Below, one piece after another: positions 10,401 through 20,620 of a stretch of DNA of 64,000 bases; positions within the stretch are counted from its first letter, which is position 1; each line of letters opens with the position of its first letter. Source of the stretch: Lysobacterales bacterium (GTDB lineage: Bacteria > Pseudomonadota > Gammaproteobacteria > Xanthomonadales > Rhodanobacteraceae); assembly GCA_002632325.1 (NCBI GenBank), contig NSJK01000014.1, positions 35,497 through 99,496 on the forward strand, read 5' to 3'. The translations under genes were made by a program, and so were the position numbers. The notes beneath the pieces are model-generated. The model had not been told where the DNA came from, ran no database searches, and saw only the letters and a list, made by a program, of their open reading frames with translations.

Positions 10401-11056
10401 ACACCAATGCCTATGACGAGGCGATCACCACGCCGACCGAGGAAAGCGTGCGCCGCGCGGTGGCGATCCAGATGATCATCAACAAGGAACTCGGGCTCAA
10501 TTTCTGCGAGAACCCCTGGCAAGGCAGCTTCGCGGTCGAGTACCTCACCGATCTGGTCGAGGAAGCGGTGTATCGCGAGTTCGAGGCGATCAGCGAGCGC
10601 GGTGGCGTACTCGGCGCGATGGACACGATGTATCAGCGCGGCAAGATCCAGGAAGAAAGTCTCTACTACGAACACAAGAAGCACGACGGCAGCCTGCCCT
10701 TGGTCGGCGTCAACACCTTCCTCGGCAAGGACGGTCATTCCGACGTCGCCACCGAGATCGAGTTGATCCGCTCGACCGAAGAAGAGAAGACGCAGCAGAT
10801 CACCAACGTGGGCGCATGGCAGAGGGGTCGCAATGCGCTCGCGCCCGCGGGCGAGACCTCACGCGGGCACGGCGCCGATGTCGACGAGGCCGATACCGAT
10901 GCCCACGACGGTCACGGGCTGCGCTACCTGCAGGACACCGCGCGTGCGCGGCAGAACGTGTTCACATCGCTGATGGAAGCGGTCAAGACCCACAGCCTCG
11001 GCCAGATCAGTCATGCGCTCTACGATGTCGGCGGCGAGTACCGGCGCAACATGTGA
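7460..11056 (+). CDS. icmF: Fused isobutyryl-CoA mutase IcmF (B12 domain, MeaI-like GTPase, mutase)
   Basis: A 1198-residue adenosylcobalamin enzyme that interconverts isobutyryl-CoA and n-butyryl-CoA. Domain order: cobalamin-binding domain (residues about 12-150, [12 protein letters not shown]), P-loop G-protein chaperone ([13 protein letters not shown], then [12 protein letters not shown] and the LNKYDRRG specificity motif), then the mutase barrel with the IcmF-type [14 protein letters not shown] and [15 protein letters not shown]. The last residues [17 protein letters not shown] fit the family end. The frame is interrupted but kept open by an 80-bp palindromic repeat at about residues 419-445. 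A second stretch near residues 1130-1153, rich in Asp and His, also looks longer than in relatives I recall. The protein is longer than the roughly 1090 residues recalled for characterised IcmFs. The ATG beginning MSIPATS is chosen by homology; the frame is open upstream. Confidence 0.93.
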   Translation: MSIPATSVAAPAIEQRPLRFVTAASLFDGHDAAINIMRRLIQAQGAEVVHLGHNRAVEDVVRAALQEDADAIALSSYQGGHVEYFKYMVDMLKQRGAGHVRVFGGGGGTITPEEIRELQDYGVERIYHPNDGMHMGLVHMIEDVVARAARHRDGTGGKAATSMVQVDIDDEIAVGRMLSAIENGAFSEAELALLRKGWAARRPDSRSTTPVVGVTGTGGAGKSSVVDELLLRFLHAFPQMRIAVLAVDPTRRRSGGALLGDRIRMNALRSHRVFMRSMATRRQHAATNVMLKDCIAFLKAQAFDLVLVETAGIGQSDSEIVDLVDFPVYVMTSDYGAASQLEKIDMLDFAELIVLNKYDRRGAEDALRDVRKQWKRNHVAFKTADEDVPVYPTIASQFNDPGVTWMFVNLCRLLREKWERGRSHFSGASTGKAGQESKNDSVPLSCNFDPQLDTSLKEPRATVLIPGSRVRYLAEIAEQGRAINARVLSQAEIADRAQSLWSAMKALGDPDLPAPLELHKRADARSGAVEARLPALYNEAIQALDSDALRLLREWPARLKSITDKVNEYEVRGKTICVENYRESLSHQQVPKIAAPTYQSWGELLTFLQKENLPGAYPYTGGVYPYRRSGEDPIRMFAGEGTPERTNRRFHYLSQGLPAARLSTAFDSVTLYGEDPAPRPDIYGKIGNSGVNVPTLDDMKKLYSGFDLCAPTTSVSMTINGPAPMILAMFMNTAIDQQVEKHLKADAMRWAAAQQKIASLFVGREQPRYHGELPPGNDGLGLALLGVTGDQIIDAATYAQIKAHTLSTVRGTVQADILKEDQAQNTCIFSTEFALRMMGDIQQYFIDHKVRNFYSVSISGYHIAEAGANPISQLAFTLSNGLTIVEYYLARGMKIDDFAPNLSFFFSNGMDPEYTVIGRVARRIWARAMRERYGANERSQMLKYHIQTSGRSLHAQEIQFNDIRTTLQALYALFDNCNSLHTNAYDEAITTPTEESVRRAVAIQMIINKELGLNFCENPWQGSFAVEYLTDLVEEAVYREFEAISERGGVLGAMDTMYQRGKIQEESLYYEHKKHDGSLPLVGVNTFLGKDGHSDVATEIELIRSTEEEKTQQITNVGAWQRGRNALAPAGETSRGHGADVDEADTDAHDGHGLRYLQDTARARQNVFTSLMEAVKTHSLGQISHALYDVGGEYRRNM
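8714..8793. repeat. REPIN-like inverted repeat inserted in frame within icmF
   Basis: Two arms of a GGGGACGGAGTCATTTTTCG-type repeat face each other: a perfect 16-bp inverted pair (8722-8737 with 8769-8784) extended outward by GAAAGGGG against CCCCCTTTC with one extra base. About 31 bases separate the arms. Translated in the icmF frame it adds a Ser/Gly/Lys-rich linker just after the G-domain, before the conserved [12 protein letters not shown]. Such elements are normally intergenic. No other copy occurs in this window. Confidence 0.85.
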
Positions 11057-11067
11057 GGTGCCGCAAT

Positions 11068-12207
11068 TCAGCTCTTGCGCGCGTAGGGCGAGTGCGCAAG
11101 CAGCTGCGCGCGTGAATGTTCGAGCGCGAGGACCTCGCGCTTGAGCGAGTCGGCAATCGCGGTGCGAAATCGCGCATCGGCAATCCAGTGGAACGAGCGC
11201 GTGCGCGTGGGCAAGAAACCGCGCGCGAGTTTGTGTCCGCCGCCTGCGCCGGGTTCGAACGTCTGCAAGCCGTGCCGCAGGCAATACGCGATGCCCTGGT
11301 AGTAGCAGGCCTCGAAGTGCAGGCCTTCCACGTGTTCGCGCGCACCCCAGTAGCGGCCGAACAGCGTGGTGGCGCTGCGCAGCATCAACGCGCCGGCAAT
11401 CAGCTCATCACCACGCCGGCACAGCACGGCAACGACCTGACGGGGCAGGGCATGGCCAAGGTGGCGGAAGAAATCGAGTGTGAGCGCAGCGTAATTGCCC
11501 TTGTCTTCGAATGTCGCGAGGTAGAACGCGTGCAGCGCCGCCCACTCCTGCGGCGCCAGCTCGTCGCCATGCCGAATCTCGCAATGCACGCCTGCGCTTG
11601 CCAGTCGTGCCCGCTCGCTGCGGATGTTCTTGCGCTTCTTGTGCGTGAGCGCAGCGAGAAACTCATCGAAATCGCGCCAGCCGCCGGTGTTGTGCCAGTG
11701 GAACTGCAGATCACCGCGCGCGAGCCAGTCAGTACCCGCGAATGCAAGCGCGTCGTCCTCGGTCGCAAAGTTCAGATGCGCCGACGACAGGCCAAGGCGC
11801 CGGGTCTCGGCAAGGATCGCTTCGATCAGCAGCGCACGCAGATGCGCCGCATCCTCGCCGGCACCAACCAGCAGGCGCGCACCGCTCACCGGCGACCAGG
11901 GCACGCCGCACAGCAGTTTCGGGTAGTAGTCGAGCCCGTGGCGTGCATGGGCGTCGGCCCAGGTCCAGTCAAAGACGAATTCGCCATGCGAATGGGCCTT
12001 GAGATAGAGCGGCGCGGCGGCGATCAGCCGCGCACCCTCGTACATCCCCAGATGATGCGCCTGCCAGCCGCATTGCGGATCGACGCAGCCGTGCTCTTCG
12101 AGACCGGCGAGGAAGGCATGTGCAAGAAACGGATTATCGTCCGTGCGCAGCGCGTCCCACTGTGTTGCAGGAATGTCGCAAAGCTGCGCGTGGAAACGAG
12201 CTTGCAT
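11068..12207 (-). CDS. GNAT-like protein of the DUF482 (COG3146) family
   Basis: A 379-residue protein matching the pattern recalled for the DUF482 family of predicted N-acyltransferases. Visible features are NPFLAHAFLAGLEEHGCV near the N-terminus, the basic stretch THKKRKNIRSERARL in the middle, and FEPGAGGGHKLARGFLP near the C-terminus. These proteins have a FemAB/GNAT-type fold; substrate and physiological role are unknown. No signal peptide or membrane segment is seen, so it is probably cytoplasmic. It converges on icmF with 11 bases between the stops and is the gene downstream of trxB on the same strand. I am sure of the family, not of any function. Confidence 0.82.
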   Translation of the reverse strand: MQARFHAQLCDIPATQWDALRTDDNPFLAHAFLAGLEEHGCVDPQCGWQAHHLGMYEGARLIAAAPLYLKAHSHGEFVFDWTWADAHARHGLDYYPKLLCGVPWSPVSGARLLVGAGEDAAHLRALLIEAILAETRRLGLSSAHLNFATEDDALAFAGTDWLARGDLQFHWHNTGGWRDFDEFLAALTHKKRKNIRSERARLASAGVHCEIRHGDELAPQEWAALHAFYLATFEDKGNYAALTLDFFRHLGHALPRQVVAVLCRRGDELIAGALMLRSATTLFGRYWGAREHVEGLHFEACYYQGIAYCLRHGLQTFEPGAGGGHKLARGFLPTRTRSFHWIADARFRTAIADSLKREVLALEHSRAQLLAHSPYARKS

Positions 12208-12230
12208 GACGCCGTCGCTGGCTTCGGACT

Positions 12231-13331
<1,101 letters not shown>

Positions 13332-13374
13332 TCAAGGCGCCGCCCGTCTTTGTCCCAACCTCAAGGAAACTGCG

Positions 13375-14436
13375 ATGCGTATCGGTGTACCTGCGGAAAC
13401 CAAGACTCTGGAAGGGCGCGTCGCGCTTGTGCCGGCTGCCTGTGGTGATCTGGTGCGACACGGCCACGAGGTCTACGTGCAGGCTGGTGCCGGCCTCAAG
13501 AGTGGCTTCAAGGACGAGGATTACGAGCGCGTCGGGGTGAAGATCGCTGCCAACGCGAAGAAGCTCTACGAAGCGGGCGAGCTCATCGTCAAGGTCAAGG
13601 AGCCGATCGCGGGCGACCTCAAGTTCCTGCGCAAGGATCACTTGCTGTTCTGCTACCTGCATCTGGCCGCCGAGCCCAAGCTGACCCAGCGTCTGCTCGA
13701 AATCGGCCTCACTGGCGTGGCCTTCGAATCGGTCGAAGACAGCGATGGCACGTTGCCGCTGCTCGCGCCGATGTCGATCATCGCCGGTCGCATTGCCACC
13801 CAGATCGGTACCCATCTGCTGCACATGCCGGCCGGTGGCAAGGGCAAGCTGCTCGGCGGTCTGCCCTCGACCGTGCGTGGCAAGGTGATCGTGTTCGGTG
13901 CCGGCGCGGCCGGCAAGAATGCCGCCGAACTGGCAGCCGCCGCCGGCGCCAACGTGATCGTGTTCGAAAAGCGCCCCGATCGCCTGCGCGAGATGATGGC
14001 GGTGGCGCCGAACGTGACTGCGCTGTATCCCTACGAGGAAACCGTCGCGCGCGAAATCCGCGATGCCGACCTCGTGATCGGCGCGGTGCTGATTCCCAGC
14101 GCCAAGGCGCCGCGCGTGGTGACTCGCGCGATGATCAAGACCATGGAGCCCGGCTCGGTGCTGGTCGACATCTCGATCGATCAGGGCGGCTGCTTCGAGA
14201 CCTCGAAGGCGACCACCTATGCCAACCCGACCTATGTCGTGGATGGTGTGACGCACTTCTGCGTCACCAACATGCCCGGCGCCGTGCCGCAGACCTCTTC
14301 GCAGGCAATCTGCGCGGCGATCCTGCCCTACGTGAACCGGCTCGCCGCGGACAAGAACTGGAAGAAGTTCGAGCCGCTGCGCAAGGGCATCAACGTCGAG
14401 GGCGGCAAGATCGTCCATCCGGCGCTCAAGGGCTGA
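13375..14436 (+). CDS. ald: Alanine dehydrogenase
   Basis: A 353-residue NAD-dependent L-alanine dehydrogenase interconverting alanine and pyruvate plus ammonia. Signatures: the N-terminal MRIGVPAETKTLEGRVAL, a substrate-binding Lys in VKVKEP, the catalytic His region FCYLHLAAEP, the Rossmann motif VFGAGAAGKNAAELA, and the C-terminal VTNMPGAVPQTSSQA shared with the transhydrogenase alpha family. The length fits Ald, not PntA, which is longer. AAGGAAAC precedes the ATG. A hairpin follows the stop. Confidence 0.93.
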   Translation: MRIGVPAETKTLEGRVALVPAACGDLVRHGHEVYVQAGAGLKSGFKDEDYERVGVKIAANAKKLYEAGELIVKVKEPIAGDLKFLRKDHLLFCYLHLAAEPKLTQRLLEIGLTGVAFESVEDSDGTLPLLAPMSIIAGRIATQIGTHLLHMPAGGKGKLLGGLPSTVRGKVIVFGAGAAGKNAAELAAAAGANVIVFEKRPDRLREMMAVAPNVTALYPYEETVAREIRDADLVIGAVLIPSAKAPRVVTRAMIKTMEPGSVLVDISIDQGGCFETSKATTYANPTYVVDGVTHFCVTNMPGAVPQTSSQAICAAILPYVNRLAADKNWKKFEPLRKGINVEGGKIVHPALKG

Positions 14437-14443
14437 ACGGTGT

Positions 14444-14478
14444 GACCGCTGCGCGGTGCAGAGCAACGCGCAGCGGTC
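14444..14478. terminator. 12-bp perfect hairpin between ald and ftsK
   Basis: GACCGCTGCGCG pairs exactly with CGCGCAGCGGTC across an 11-base loop. There is no T-tract on the + strand, so this is a strong hairpin in terminator position, not a textbook intrinsic terminator. It separates ald from the ftsK transcript. Confidence 0.55.
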
Positions 14479-14533
14479 GCCACTTGCCGTTCAATCAATG
14501 ACTTGGTGCGGGCACTTCGGGTAGATTGTACGA

Positions 14534-16858
14534 ATGGCTCGCACCCTCAAAGAGACCAAGGCCCCCGCGCTGGACGAACGCTGGACCAAGCGCCTGCGCG
14601 AGGCGGGTTTCCTCGTCCTGCTGCCGCTGGCGATCTATCTGTTCGCCTGTCTGGCCAGTTATGCGGCGGGTGATCCGGGCTGGTCGCATGCGGGCGATCC
14701 GACCCGGCCGATCCACAATTTCGGCGGTGCCTTCGGTGCCTGGCTGGCTGACGTCTCGTTCTACCTGCTGGGCGTGGTGTCCTACACCTTGCCGATCCTC
14801 TTGCTGGTGGTCGGCTACGTGGTCTTGCGTGGCGTCACCGAGCAGGAGCGCTCGCCGCTCGAACCGCTGCTGCGTCTGGTCGGCTTCGTGGCCTTCTTCG
14901 TCGCTGCGCCGGGTCTGGCCTGGCTGCAATCGGGACATCCCAATCCGCTGCCGGCCGGGCCGGGCGGGATCCTCGGCCAACTCGTCGGCAGCAGTCTCAT
15001 GGGCAGTTTCGGTCCGCTTGGTGCGGGCCTGTTCCTGTTCGCGCTGGTGCTGATCGCGATCACGCTGGCCACCGGGCTGTCGTGGTTCTGGCTGATGGAC
15101 GCGATCGGCCGGCTGCTGCTCACCGGCGGGAGTCTTGCCGCTACGCGCTGGCGCAAGACCGAGGACTGGTCGAGCGCTCGCGAGGCGCGAGCCGTGCGCG
15201 AGGTGGTGCGCAAGGCCGAAACGGTCAAGCAGTCTCGACGCGATCCGATCCGCATCGAGCCTTCGATCGCGCCGATCGAAAAAAGCGAGCGCGCACACCG
15301 CGAAACGCAGATCCCCTTGTTTGCTGGCGCTTCCGCCGATGGCGAACTGCCGCCGCTGTCCCTGCTCGACGAACCGCGCCAGCAGGTCAAGGGTTATTCC
15401 GAGGAAACGCTCGAAGCACTCTCGCGCCAGGTCGAACTCAAGCTCAAGGATTTCCGCATCGATGCGCAGGTGGTCAGCGCCTTTCCAGGCCCGGTCATCA
15501 CGCGCTTCGAACTGCAACCGGCGCCGGGCATCAAGGGCAGCCAGATCTCCTCGCTCGACAAGGACATCGCGCGCGGCCTGTCGGTGACCGCGGTGCGCGT
15601 GGTCGACGTGATTCCGGGCAAGTCGGTGATCGGTCTGGAAATCCCCAACGCGCACCGCGAGATCGTCTACCTCTCCGAAATCCTGCGTTCGGACAAATAC
15701 GACACCCTCAAGTCGCCACTTGCGCTCGCCTTGGGCAAGGACATCGCCGGCAAGCCGGTGGTGGTCGATCTGGCCAAGATGCCGCACCTCCTGGTTGCCG
15801 GCACCACCGGTTCGGGCAAGTCGGTGGCGGTCAATGCGATGGTGCTGTCGCTGCTCTACAAGTCGAGCGCGAAAGACGTGCGCATGATCATGATCGACCC
15901 GAAGATGCTTGAGCTCTCGGTCTATCAGGGCATTCCGCATCTGCTCGCACCGGTCGTCACCGACATGAAGGAAGCGGCCAATGCGCTGCGCTGGTGCGTG
16001 GCCGAGATGGAGCGTCGCTACAAGCTGATGTCGATGGTTGGCGTGCGCAACCTCGCCGGCTTCAACAAGAAGGTCAAGGACGCCGACGAAGCGGGTCAGC
16101 CGCTGCTCGATCCGCTGTTCCGCCCCGATGCCTCGCAACCCGAGCGGGTGGCGCAGCCGCTGCAGCCCTTGCCCTGCATCGTCGTCATCATCGACGAATT
16201 CGCCGACATGATGATGATCGTCGGCAAGAAGGTCGAAGAACTCATCGCGCGTCTCGCGCAGAAGGCGCGCGCCGCCGGCGTGCACCTGATCCTCGCCACC
16301 CAACGACCTTCGGTCGATGTCATCACCGGCCTGATCAAGGCCAATATCCCCACCCGCATCGCGTTTCAGGTCTCATCCAAGATCGACTCGCGCACGATCC
16401 TCGACCAGAGCGGTGCCGAAACCCTGCTCGGTCACGGCGACATGCTGTATCTGCCGCCCGGCACGGCGATGCCCGAACGCGTGCACGGCGCCTTCGTCGA
16501 CGACCACGAAGTGCACAAGGTGGTGTCCTGGCTCAAGGAGCAGGGCGAGCCCGACTACATCGACGGCGTGCTCGAAGAAGTGCAGCCGCTCGACAACGGC
16601 AAGATCATCGATGCCTCCGGCTTGCCGCAGGACGCCAGCGAAGCCGAAGGCGACGAGGACAGTCAGCTCTACGACAAGGCGGTGGCGATCGTCACCCAGT
16701 CGCGGCGCGCCTCGATTTCGGGCGTGCAGCGGCACCTGCGCATCGGCTACAACCGCGCCGCGCGCCTGATCGAGCAGATGGAACGCGACGGCGTGGTCAG
16801 CGCACCCGAGCACAACGGCAACCGCAGCGTGCTCGCGCCGCCGCCGCCGAAGGACTGA
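14534..16858 (+). CDS. ftsK: DNA translocase FtsK
   Basis: A 774-residue septal DNA translocase that pumps chromosome ends through the closing septum and activates XerCD recombination. The first about 200 residues hold several transmembrane helices. A short linker (residues about 205-280) is far smaller than in E. coli FtsK, giving a SpoIIIE-size protein. The motor has Walker [13 protein letters not shown] (about residue 423), Walker [11 protein letters not shown] and the [16 protein letters not shown] signature. The C-terminal winged-helix gamma domain ([24 protein letters not shown]) that reads KOPS sites is complete. It is followed by lolA, the common gammaproteobacterial order, here separated by a repeat array. 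Confidence 0.96.
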   Translation: MARTLKETKAPALDERWTKRLREAGFLVLLPLAIYLFACLASYAAGDPGWSHAGDPTRPIHNFGGAFGAWLADVSFYLLGVVSYTLPILLLVVGYVVLRGVTEQERSPLEPLLRLVGFVAFFVAAPGLAWLQSGHPNPLPAGPGGILGQLVGSSLMGSFGPLGAGLFLFALVLIAITLATGLSWFWLMDAIGRLLLTGGSLAATRWRKTEDWSSAREARAVREVVRKAETVKQSRRDPIRIEPSIAPIEKSERAHRETQIPLFAGASADGELPPLSLLDEPRQQVKGYSEETLEALSRQVELKLKDFRIDAQVVSAFPGPVITRFELQPAPGIKGSQISSLDKDIARGLSVTAVRVVDVIPGKSVIGLEIPNAHREIVYLSEILRSDKYDTLKSPLALALGKDIAGKPVVVDLAKMPHLLVAGTTGSGKSVAVNAMVLSLLYKSSAKDVRMIMIDPKMLELSVYQGIPHLLAPVVTDMKEAANALRWCVAEMERRYKLMSMVGVRNLAGFNKKVKDADEAGQPLLDPLFRPDASQPERVAQPLQPLPCIVVIIDEFADMMMIVGKKVEELIARLAQKARAAGVHLILATQRPSVDVITGLIKANIPTRIAFQVSSKIDSRTILDQSGAETLLGHGDMLYLPPGTAMPERVHGAFVDDHEVHKVVSWLKEQGEPDYIDGVLEEVQPLDNGKIIDASGLPQDASEAEGDEDSQLYDKAVAIVTQSRRASISGVQRHLRIGYNRAARLIEQMERDGVVSAPEHNGNRSVLAPPPPKD

Positions 16859-16861
16859 TCG

Positions 16862-17192
16862 CAGGATCGGTCGCGCCTTGCGGCGCGCGTGTGGCGTGTT
16901 GGTCGCGCCTTCCGGCGCTCCTGCAACATATGGGTCGCGCATTCCGGCGCCCCTGCGGCGTGTTCGTCGCGCGTTACGGCGCTCCTGCGATGCGTTGGTC
17001 GCGCCTTCCGGCATCCTTGGGTTGTTGATTCCGTAGGAGCGACGGCAGTCGCGACCGGCTTTGGTCGCGCCTTCCGGCGCTCCTACAACATATGGGTCGC
17101 GCGTTACGGCGCTCCTGCGAAGCGTTGGTCGCACCTTCCGGCATCCTTGGGTTGTTGATTCTGTAGGAGCGACGGCAGTCGCGACCGGACGG
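16862..17192. repeat. REP array between ftsK and lolA, with a 130-bp tandem duplication
   Basis: At least eight direct modules of the type GGTCGCGC-TT-CGGCGCTCCT(G/A)C occur, with two inverted modules GTAGGAGCGACGGCAGTCGCGACC-like at about 17033 and 17163. The stretch around 16991-17056 recurs at 17121-17186 with only a few changes, an exact 130-base spacing, showing recent tandem duplication. The whole ftsK-lolA gap (16859-17335) has no convincing gene. Confidence 0.88.
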
Positions 17193-17335
17193 ATCGGGCC
17201 GATCGGGTCATCCCATGGTTTTCAAGGCGACCTTGCCGAAAGCTTCGAGCCAGCGGTTGCAACGTGCTGCCACGCTGTCGCCATTCATGCGCGATGCGGA
17301 TAATCGCCGCTCCACACCGACAGGCCATCCTCGTC

Positions 17336-17986
17336 ATGCGCGTTCTGGTTTCGCTGCTGGCTCTCTTCCTCGCTGCCTCTGCACACGCCGCTGGCTCCGC
17401 GCGTGCGCGCCTGGAAGCTTTCTCCAAGTCGCTGCAATCGATCAGCGGCCAATTCGAGCAGAGCGTGACCGACGCCAACGGCCACCGCGGCGATGAATCG
17501 CGCGGCACGCTCGCCCTGCAAGCACCGCGGCAGTTCCGCTGGCAGACCACGGCGCCATTCGAGCAGACCATCGTGGCCGATGGTGCGCATGTGTGGGTGT
17601 ACGAGCCCGACCTCGAACAGGTCTCGGTGCGCAACCAGAGCGTTGCTGAAGCGCACAGTCCGCTGACCGTGCTCACCGACCTGTCGCAGCTCGACAGCCA
17701 GTTCAAGGCCAGCGACGCCGGCGAGCGTGATGGACTGGTCTGGCTCAAGCTCGAACCGCGTACGCAGGATGCCGAGTTCGCCTATGCCGAGCTCGGTTTC
17801 GAAGGCGACACGCTGCAGCGCATGCGTTTTCAGGATCAACTCGGCAACCGCACCGACATCGTGTTTTCGGGCTGGACACGCAATCCAAAACTCGCGTCCG
17901 GTACCTTCAAATTCGTGCCGCCCAAGGGCGTGGATGTGGTCGGCGACTACAAGCCCGACGCCGAAGTCCATCCGCTCGAGGATTGA
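17336..17986 (+). CDS. lolA: Outer-membrane lipoprotein carrier protein LolA
   Basis: A 216-residue periplasmic chaperone that takes lipoproteins from LolCDE to LolB. The N-terminal signal peptide (MRVLVSLLALFLAASAHAA) is clear. The mature protein has the LolA pattern: the helix LEAFSKSLQSISGQFEQSV, LQAPRQFRWQT, then DGAHVWVYEPDLEQVSVRNQ, and a C-terminal FKFVPPKGVDVV. The start was set at the ATG of the signal peptide; the frame is open 24 codons upstream. Location after ftsK supports the call. Confidence 0.93.
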   Translation: MRVLVSLLALFLAASAHAAGSARARLEAFSKSLQSISGQFEQSVTDANGHRGDESRGTLALQAPRQFRWQTTAPFEQTIVADGAHVWVYEPDLEQVSVRNQSVAEAHSPLTVLTDLSQLDSQFKASDAGERDGLVWLKLEPRTQDAEFAYAELGFEGDTLQRMRFQDQLGNRTDIVFSGWTRNPKLASGTFKFVPPKGVDVVGDYKPDAEVHPLED

Positions 17987-18102
17987 TGCGAACAGCGTGC
18001 CCGCGCAACGCGGCTCGCCCGCGTTAGGATGTCGGCGCTGAAGCGCATCGATCATCGATCACCGCGGGCAGCAAACTCCGACCATCCCGACAAGGTGAGG
18101 CG

Positions 18103-18516
18103 ATGTCTCCAGCAGCACAGGTGCAGGCCTTGATCGAACGCTACTACGCCGCTTTCAACCGCGGCGACTGGCCGGCGATGCTCGACTGCCTTGCCGACGA
18201 GGTCGCGCACGATCTCAATCAGGGGCCGCGCGAGACCGGGCGTGCGGCTTTTGGCGCGTTCCTTGCGCGCATGGATCGCTGCTATGCCGAGCAATTGCAG
18301 GGCATTGTCGTGCTCGCTTCCGACGATGGCACGCGCGCGGCCGCCGAGTACGTCGTGCATGGCCGCTACAAGTCCAGCGACGAGGGCCTGCCGCCCGCGC
18401 GTGGCCAGACCTACGTGTTGCCGGGTGGTGCGTTCTTCGAGATTCACGATGGCCGCATCACGCGCGTGAGCAACTACTACAACCTGCAGGATTGGCTGCG
18501 CCAGGTCGGCGCTTGA
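18103..18516 (+). CDS. NTF2-like (SnoaL / ketosteroid-isomerase-related) protein
   Basis: A 137-residue single-domain protein with the NTF2-like fold pattern: the opening helix LIERYYAAFNRGDWPAMLDCL, followed by DEVAHDLNQG and a C-terminal GGAFFEIHDGRITRVSNYYNLQDWL. Members of this superfamily include isomerases, dehydratases and non-enzymatic binding proteins, so the reaction cannot be named. It has no signal peptide. Its TGA overlaps the ATG of the next gene (TGATG), indicating translational coupling and a possible shared job with the flavoprotein. GGTGAGGCG precedes the start. Confidence 0.82.
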   Translation: MSPAAQVQALIERYYAAFNRGDWPAMLDCLADEVAHDLNQGPRETGRAAFGAFLARMDRCYAEQLQGIVVLASDDGTRAAAEYVVHGRYKSSDEGLPPARGQTYVLPGGAFFEIHDGRITRVSNYYNLQDWLRQVGA

Positions 18517-19751
18517 TGAGCTCCCGCAATTCGGTGCACATCATCGGCGGCGGGCCGGCCGGACTCATGGCCGCCGAAGCCGCGCGCGAAGCCGGTGCTG
18601 AAGTCGATCTCCACGATCAACTCGGTTCGGTCGGGCGCAAATTGCTGATCGCAGGCAAGGGCGGTCTCAATCTCACCCATTCCGAACCGTTCGACGTGTT
18701 TGTCACGCGCTATGGCGAGCGTCGCGCGCAGGTTGAGTCGTGGCTGCGCGAGTTCGATGCCGACGCACTGCGCGCCTGGGCCGCTGGCCTGGGCGTGGAC
18801 ACCTTCGTCGGCAGTTCGGGGCGCGTGTTTCCGCGTGATCTCAAGGCCGCGCCGCTGCTGCGCGCCTGGGTGCGCCGCCTGCGAGCGCAGGGCGTGCGTT
18901 TCCATGTCAACCACGAATGGCGCGGCTGGAACGAGGACGGCACGCTCGCCTTCGCCACGCCCGCCGGCGACATCGCCGTGCGCGCCGACGCCACCGTGCT
19001 TGCGCTGGGCGGTGCGAGCTGGCCGGTGCTCGGCTCCGATGGTCGTTGGACCCGACCGCTTGCCGAACGTGGAATCGACATCGCGCCCTTGCGCCCATCC
19101 AATTGCGGCTTCGATATTCATTGGAGTGCGCATTTCGCGCAGCGCCACGCGGGCGATCCGCTCAAGCCGGTCGTGCTCGAATGGATTGCGCCTGATGGCA
19201 GCGTGCAACGCCGGCAGGGGGAATGCGTGATCACGCAGTACGGGATCGAAGGCAGCCTCGTCTATGCGGCGAGCGCCGCGCTGCGCGATGCGATCGAGCG
19301 GGAAGGACACGTGCGCATCCACCTTGACCTGCTGCCCGACCGCAAGCTCGTCGCCATCGAAAACGCATTGCGCGCTGCGCCCGGCAAGCGCTCGCTCAGC
19401 GAACAGTGGCGTCGCAGCCTCGGCCTTGCCGGCGTCAAGGCCGGTCTCGTGCGCGAAGTGCTCGCTGCCGAAGCGCTGCATGATCCGATCAAAGTCGCAA
19501 GCGCGCTCAAGGCGCTGCCGTTGACCTTGCTGCGTCCGCGCCCGCTCGAGGAAGCGATCAGCAGCGCCGGTGGCGTGCGCCTGGAAATGCTCGATGAGGG
19601 ATTGATGCTGCGCCAACTACCTGGCGTGTTCTGCGCCGGAGAAATGCTCGACTGGGAAGCCCCGACCGGCGGTTACCTGCTCACCGCCTGCTTCGCCAGC
19701 GGCCGTCGCGCGGGCGCAGCCGCCGCGCGCTGGTGCCTGGGGCAACGGTGA
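18516..19751 (+). CDS. TIGR03862-type NAD(P)/FAD-dependent flavoprotein (BaiN/YhiN family)
   Basis: A 411-residue flavoprotein with the N-terminal dinucleotide motif IIGGGPAGLMAAEAAREAG, the family signature GRKLLIAGKGGLNLTHSE, GSSGRVFPRDLKAAPLL, and the terminal GVFCAGEMLDWEAPTGGYLLTA. These match the HI0933/YhiN-like family and its TIGR03862 subgroup. Its substrate is unknown; some relatives are ascribed to bile-acid or other enone reduction, but that should not be transferred here. The start overlaps the stop of the NTF2-like gene. A repeat-filled 1.4-kb region follows. Confidence 0.88.
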   Translation: MSSRNSVHIIGGGPAGLMAAEAAREAGAEVDLHDQLGSVGRKLLIAGKGGLNLTHSEPFDVFVTRYGERRAQVESWLREFDADALRAWAAGLGVDTFVGSSGRVFPRDLKAAPLLRAWVRRLRAQGVRFHVNHEWRGWNEDGTLAFATPAGDIAVRADATVLALGGASWPVLGSDGRWTRPLAERGIDIAPLRPSNCGFDIHWSAHFAQRHAGDPLKPVVLEWIAPDGSVQRRQGECVITQYGIEGSLVYAASAALRDAIEREGHVRIHLDLLPDRKLVAIENALRAAPGKRSLSEQWRRSLGLAGVKAGLVREVLAAEALHDPIKVASALKALPLTLLRPRPLEEAISSAGGVRLEMLDEGLMLRQLPGVFCAGEMLDWEAPTGGYLLTACFASGRRAGAAAARWCLGQR

Positions 19752-19767
19752 TCGGCTGAGGCAACAC

Positions 19768-20620
19768 GATTGATCGCGCAGGAGGGCCGGCAGGCCCGAC
19801 CAGACGCCGGGGAGCGGAGCAAGCTCCGCTCTACTACGGTGGCGTTTGTCGATGCGTGTGTGCTTGGCGCGCGGCGCTCTTGTAGAGCCGAGCTTGCTCG
19901 GCTCGTGACGTTCGAGCTCGATCGGCCCGGTTCGCGCGCTTGTGCAGGAGGGCCGGCAGGCCCGACCGGAACGTTCCACGCCGTCGCGGCGTTTGATGGT
20001 GGTGGCATGGGCGCCATCATCACTTGGCGGAGGTTTGGTCGCGACTGCCGTCGCTCCTACACAATCACGACGCAGGGCAAGGACACGATGGTTCCCGCAC
20101 GGCGTTGGCGAAGGGCGACGAAACGATTGATCGCGTAGGAGGGCCGGGAGTCGTGACCAGACGCCGGGAAGCGGAGCAAGCTCCGCTCTACTACGGTGGT
20201 GTTTATCGATGCGTGTGTGTTTGACGCGCGGCGCTCTTGTAGAGCCGAGCTTGCTCGGCTCGTGACGTTCGAGCTCGATCGGCCCGGTTCGCGCGCTTGT
20301 GCAGGAGGGCCGGAAGGCCCGACCTGAGCGTCCCACGTGATCGTGGCGTTTGGTGGTGGCGACATGGGCGCCATCATCGCTTGGCGGAGGTTTGGCCGCG
20401 CCTGCCGTCGCTCCTACACAATCACGACGCAGGGCAAGGACACGATGGTTCCTGCACGGCGTTGGCACACGGCGAGGAAACGATTGATCGGGTAGAAGGG
20501 TCGGCAGGCCCGACCGGAGCGTCTCACGCCATGGTGGCGTTTGGTGGTGGCGGCATGGGCGGCGCATTCGGCCCGGAAGCATCATGCATTCACCTTCGCG
20601 ACGCATGAAATGCGACGAAA
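19768..20620. repeat. 357-bp tandem repeat: two full units and part of a third
   Basis: The marker GATTGATCG starts at 19768, 20125 and 20482, an exact period of 357 in both steps. Each unit holds a GGAGGGCCGG-AGGCCCGACC palindrome, GCGGAGCAAGCTCCGC, TGTAGAGCCGAGCTTGCTCGGCTC, and a REP module (GCGACTGCCGTCGCTCCTAC). The third unit breaks off after about 120 bases. Because 357 is divisible by three, long open frames run through on the minus strand (about 19617-20708), but their content is low-complexity and they look accidental. I see no gene here. Confidence 0.88.

Noticed and set aside
6119..10738. A 1539-codon open frame on the minus strand covering icmF and continuing into leucine dehydrogenase
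   Set aside because: Only its last 367 codons match a family (leucine dehydrogenase, with its own strong ribosome site). The rest is antisense to icmF, a by-product of GC-rich codon bias.
14495..16303. A 602-codon minus-strand frame opposite ftsK
   Set aside because: It is antisense to a well-supported FtsK and has His/Arg/Asp-rich shadow composition.
16862..17192. Possible CRISPR or tRNA cluster from regularly spaced short repeats
   Set aside because: Modules are 24-base REP-type palindromes at irregular intervals and in both orientations, with no spacers and no cloverleaf.
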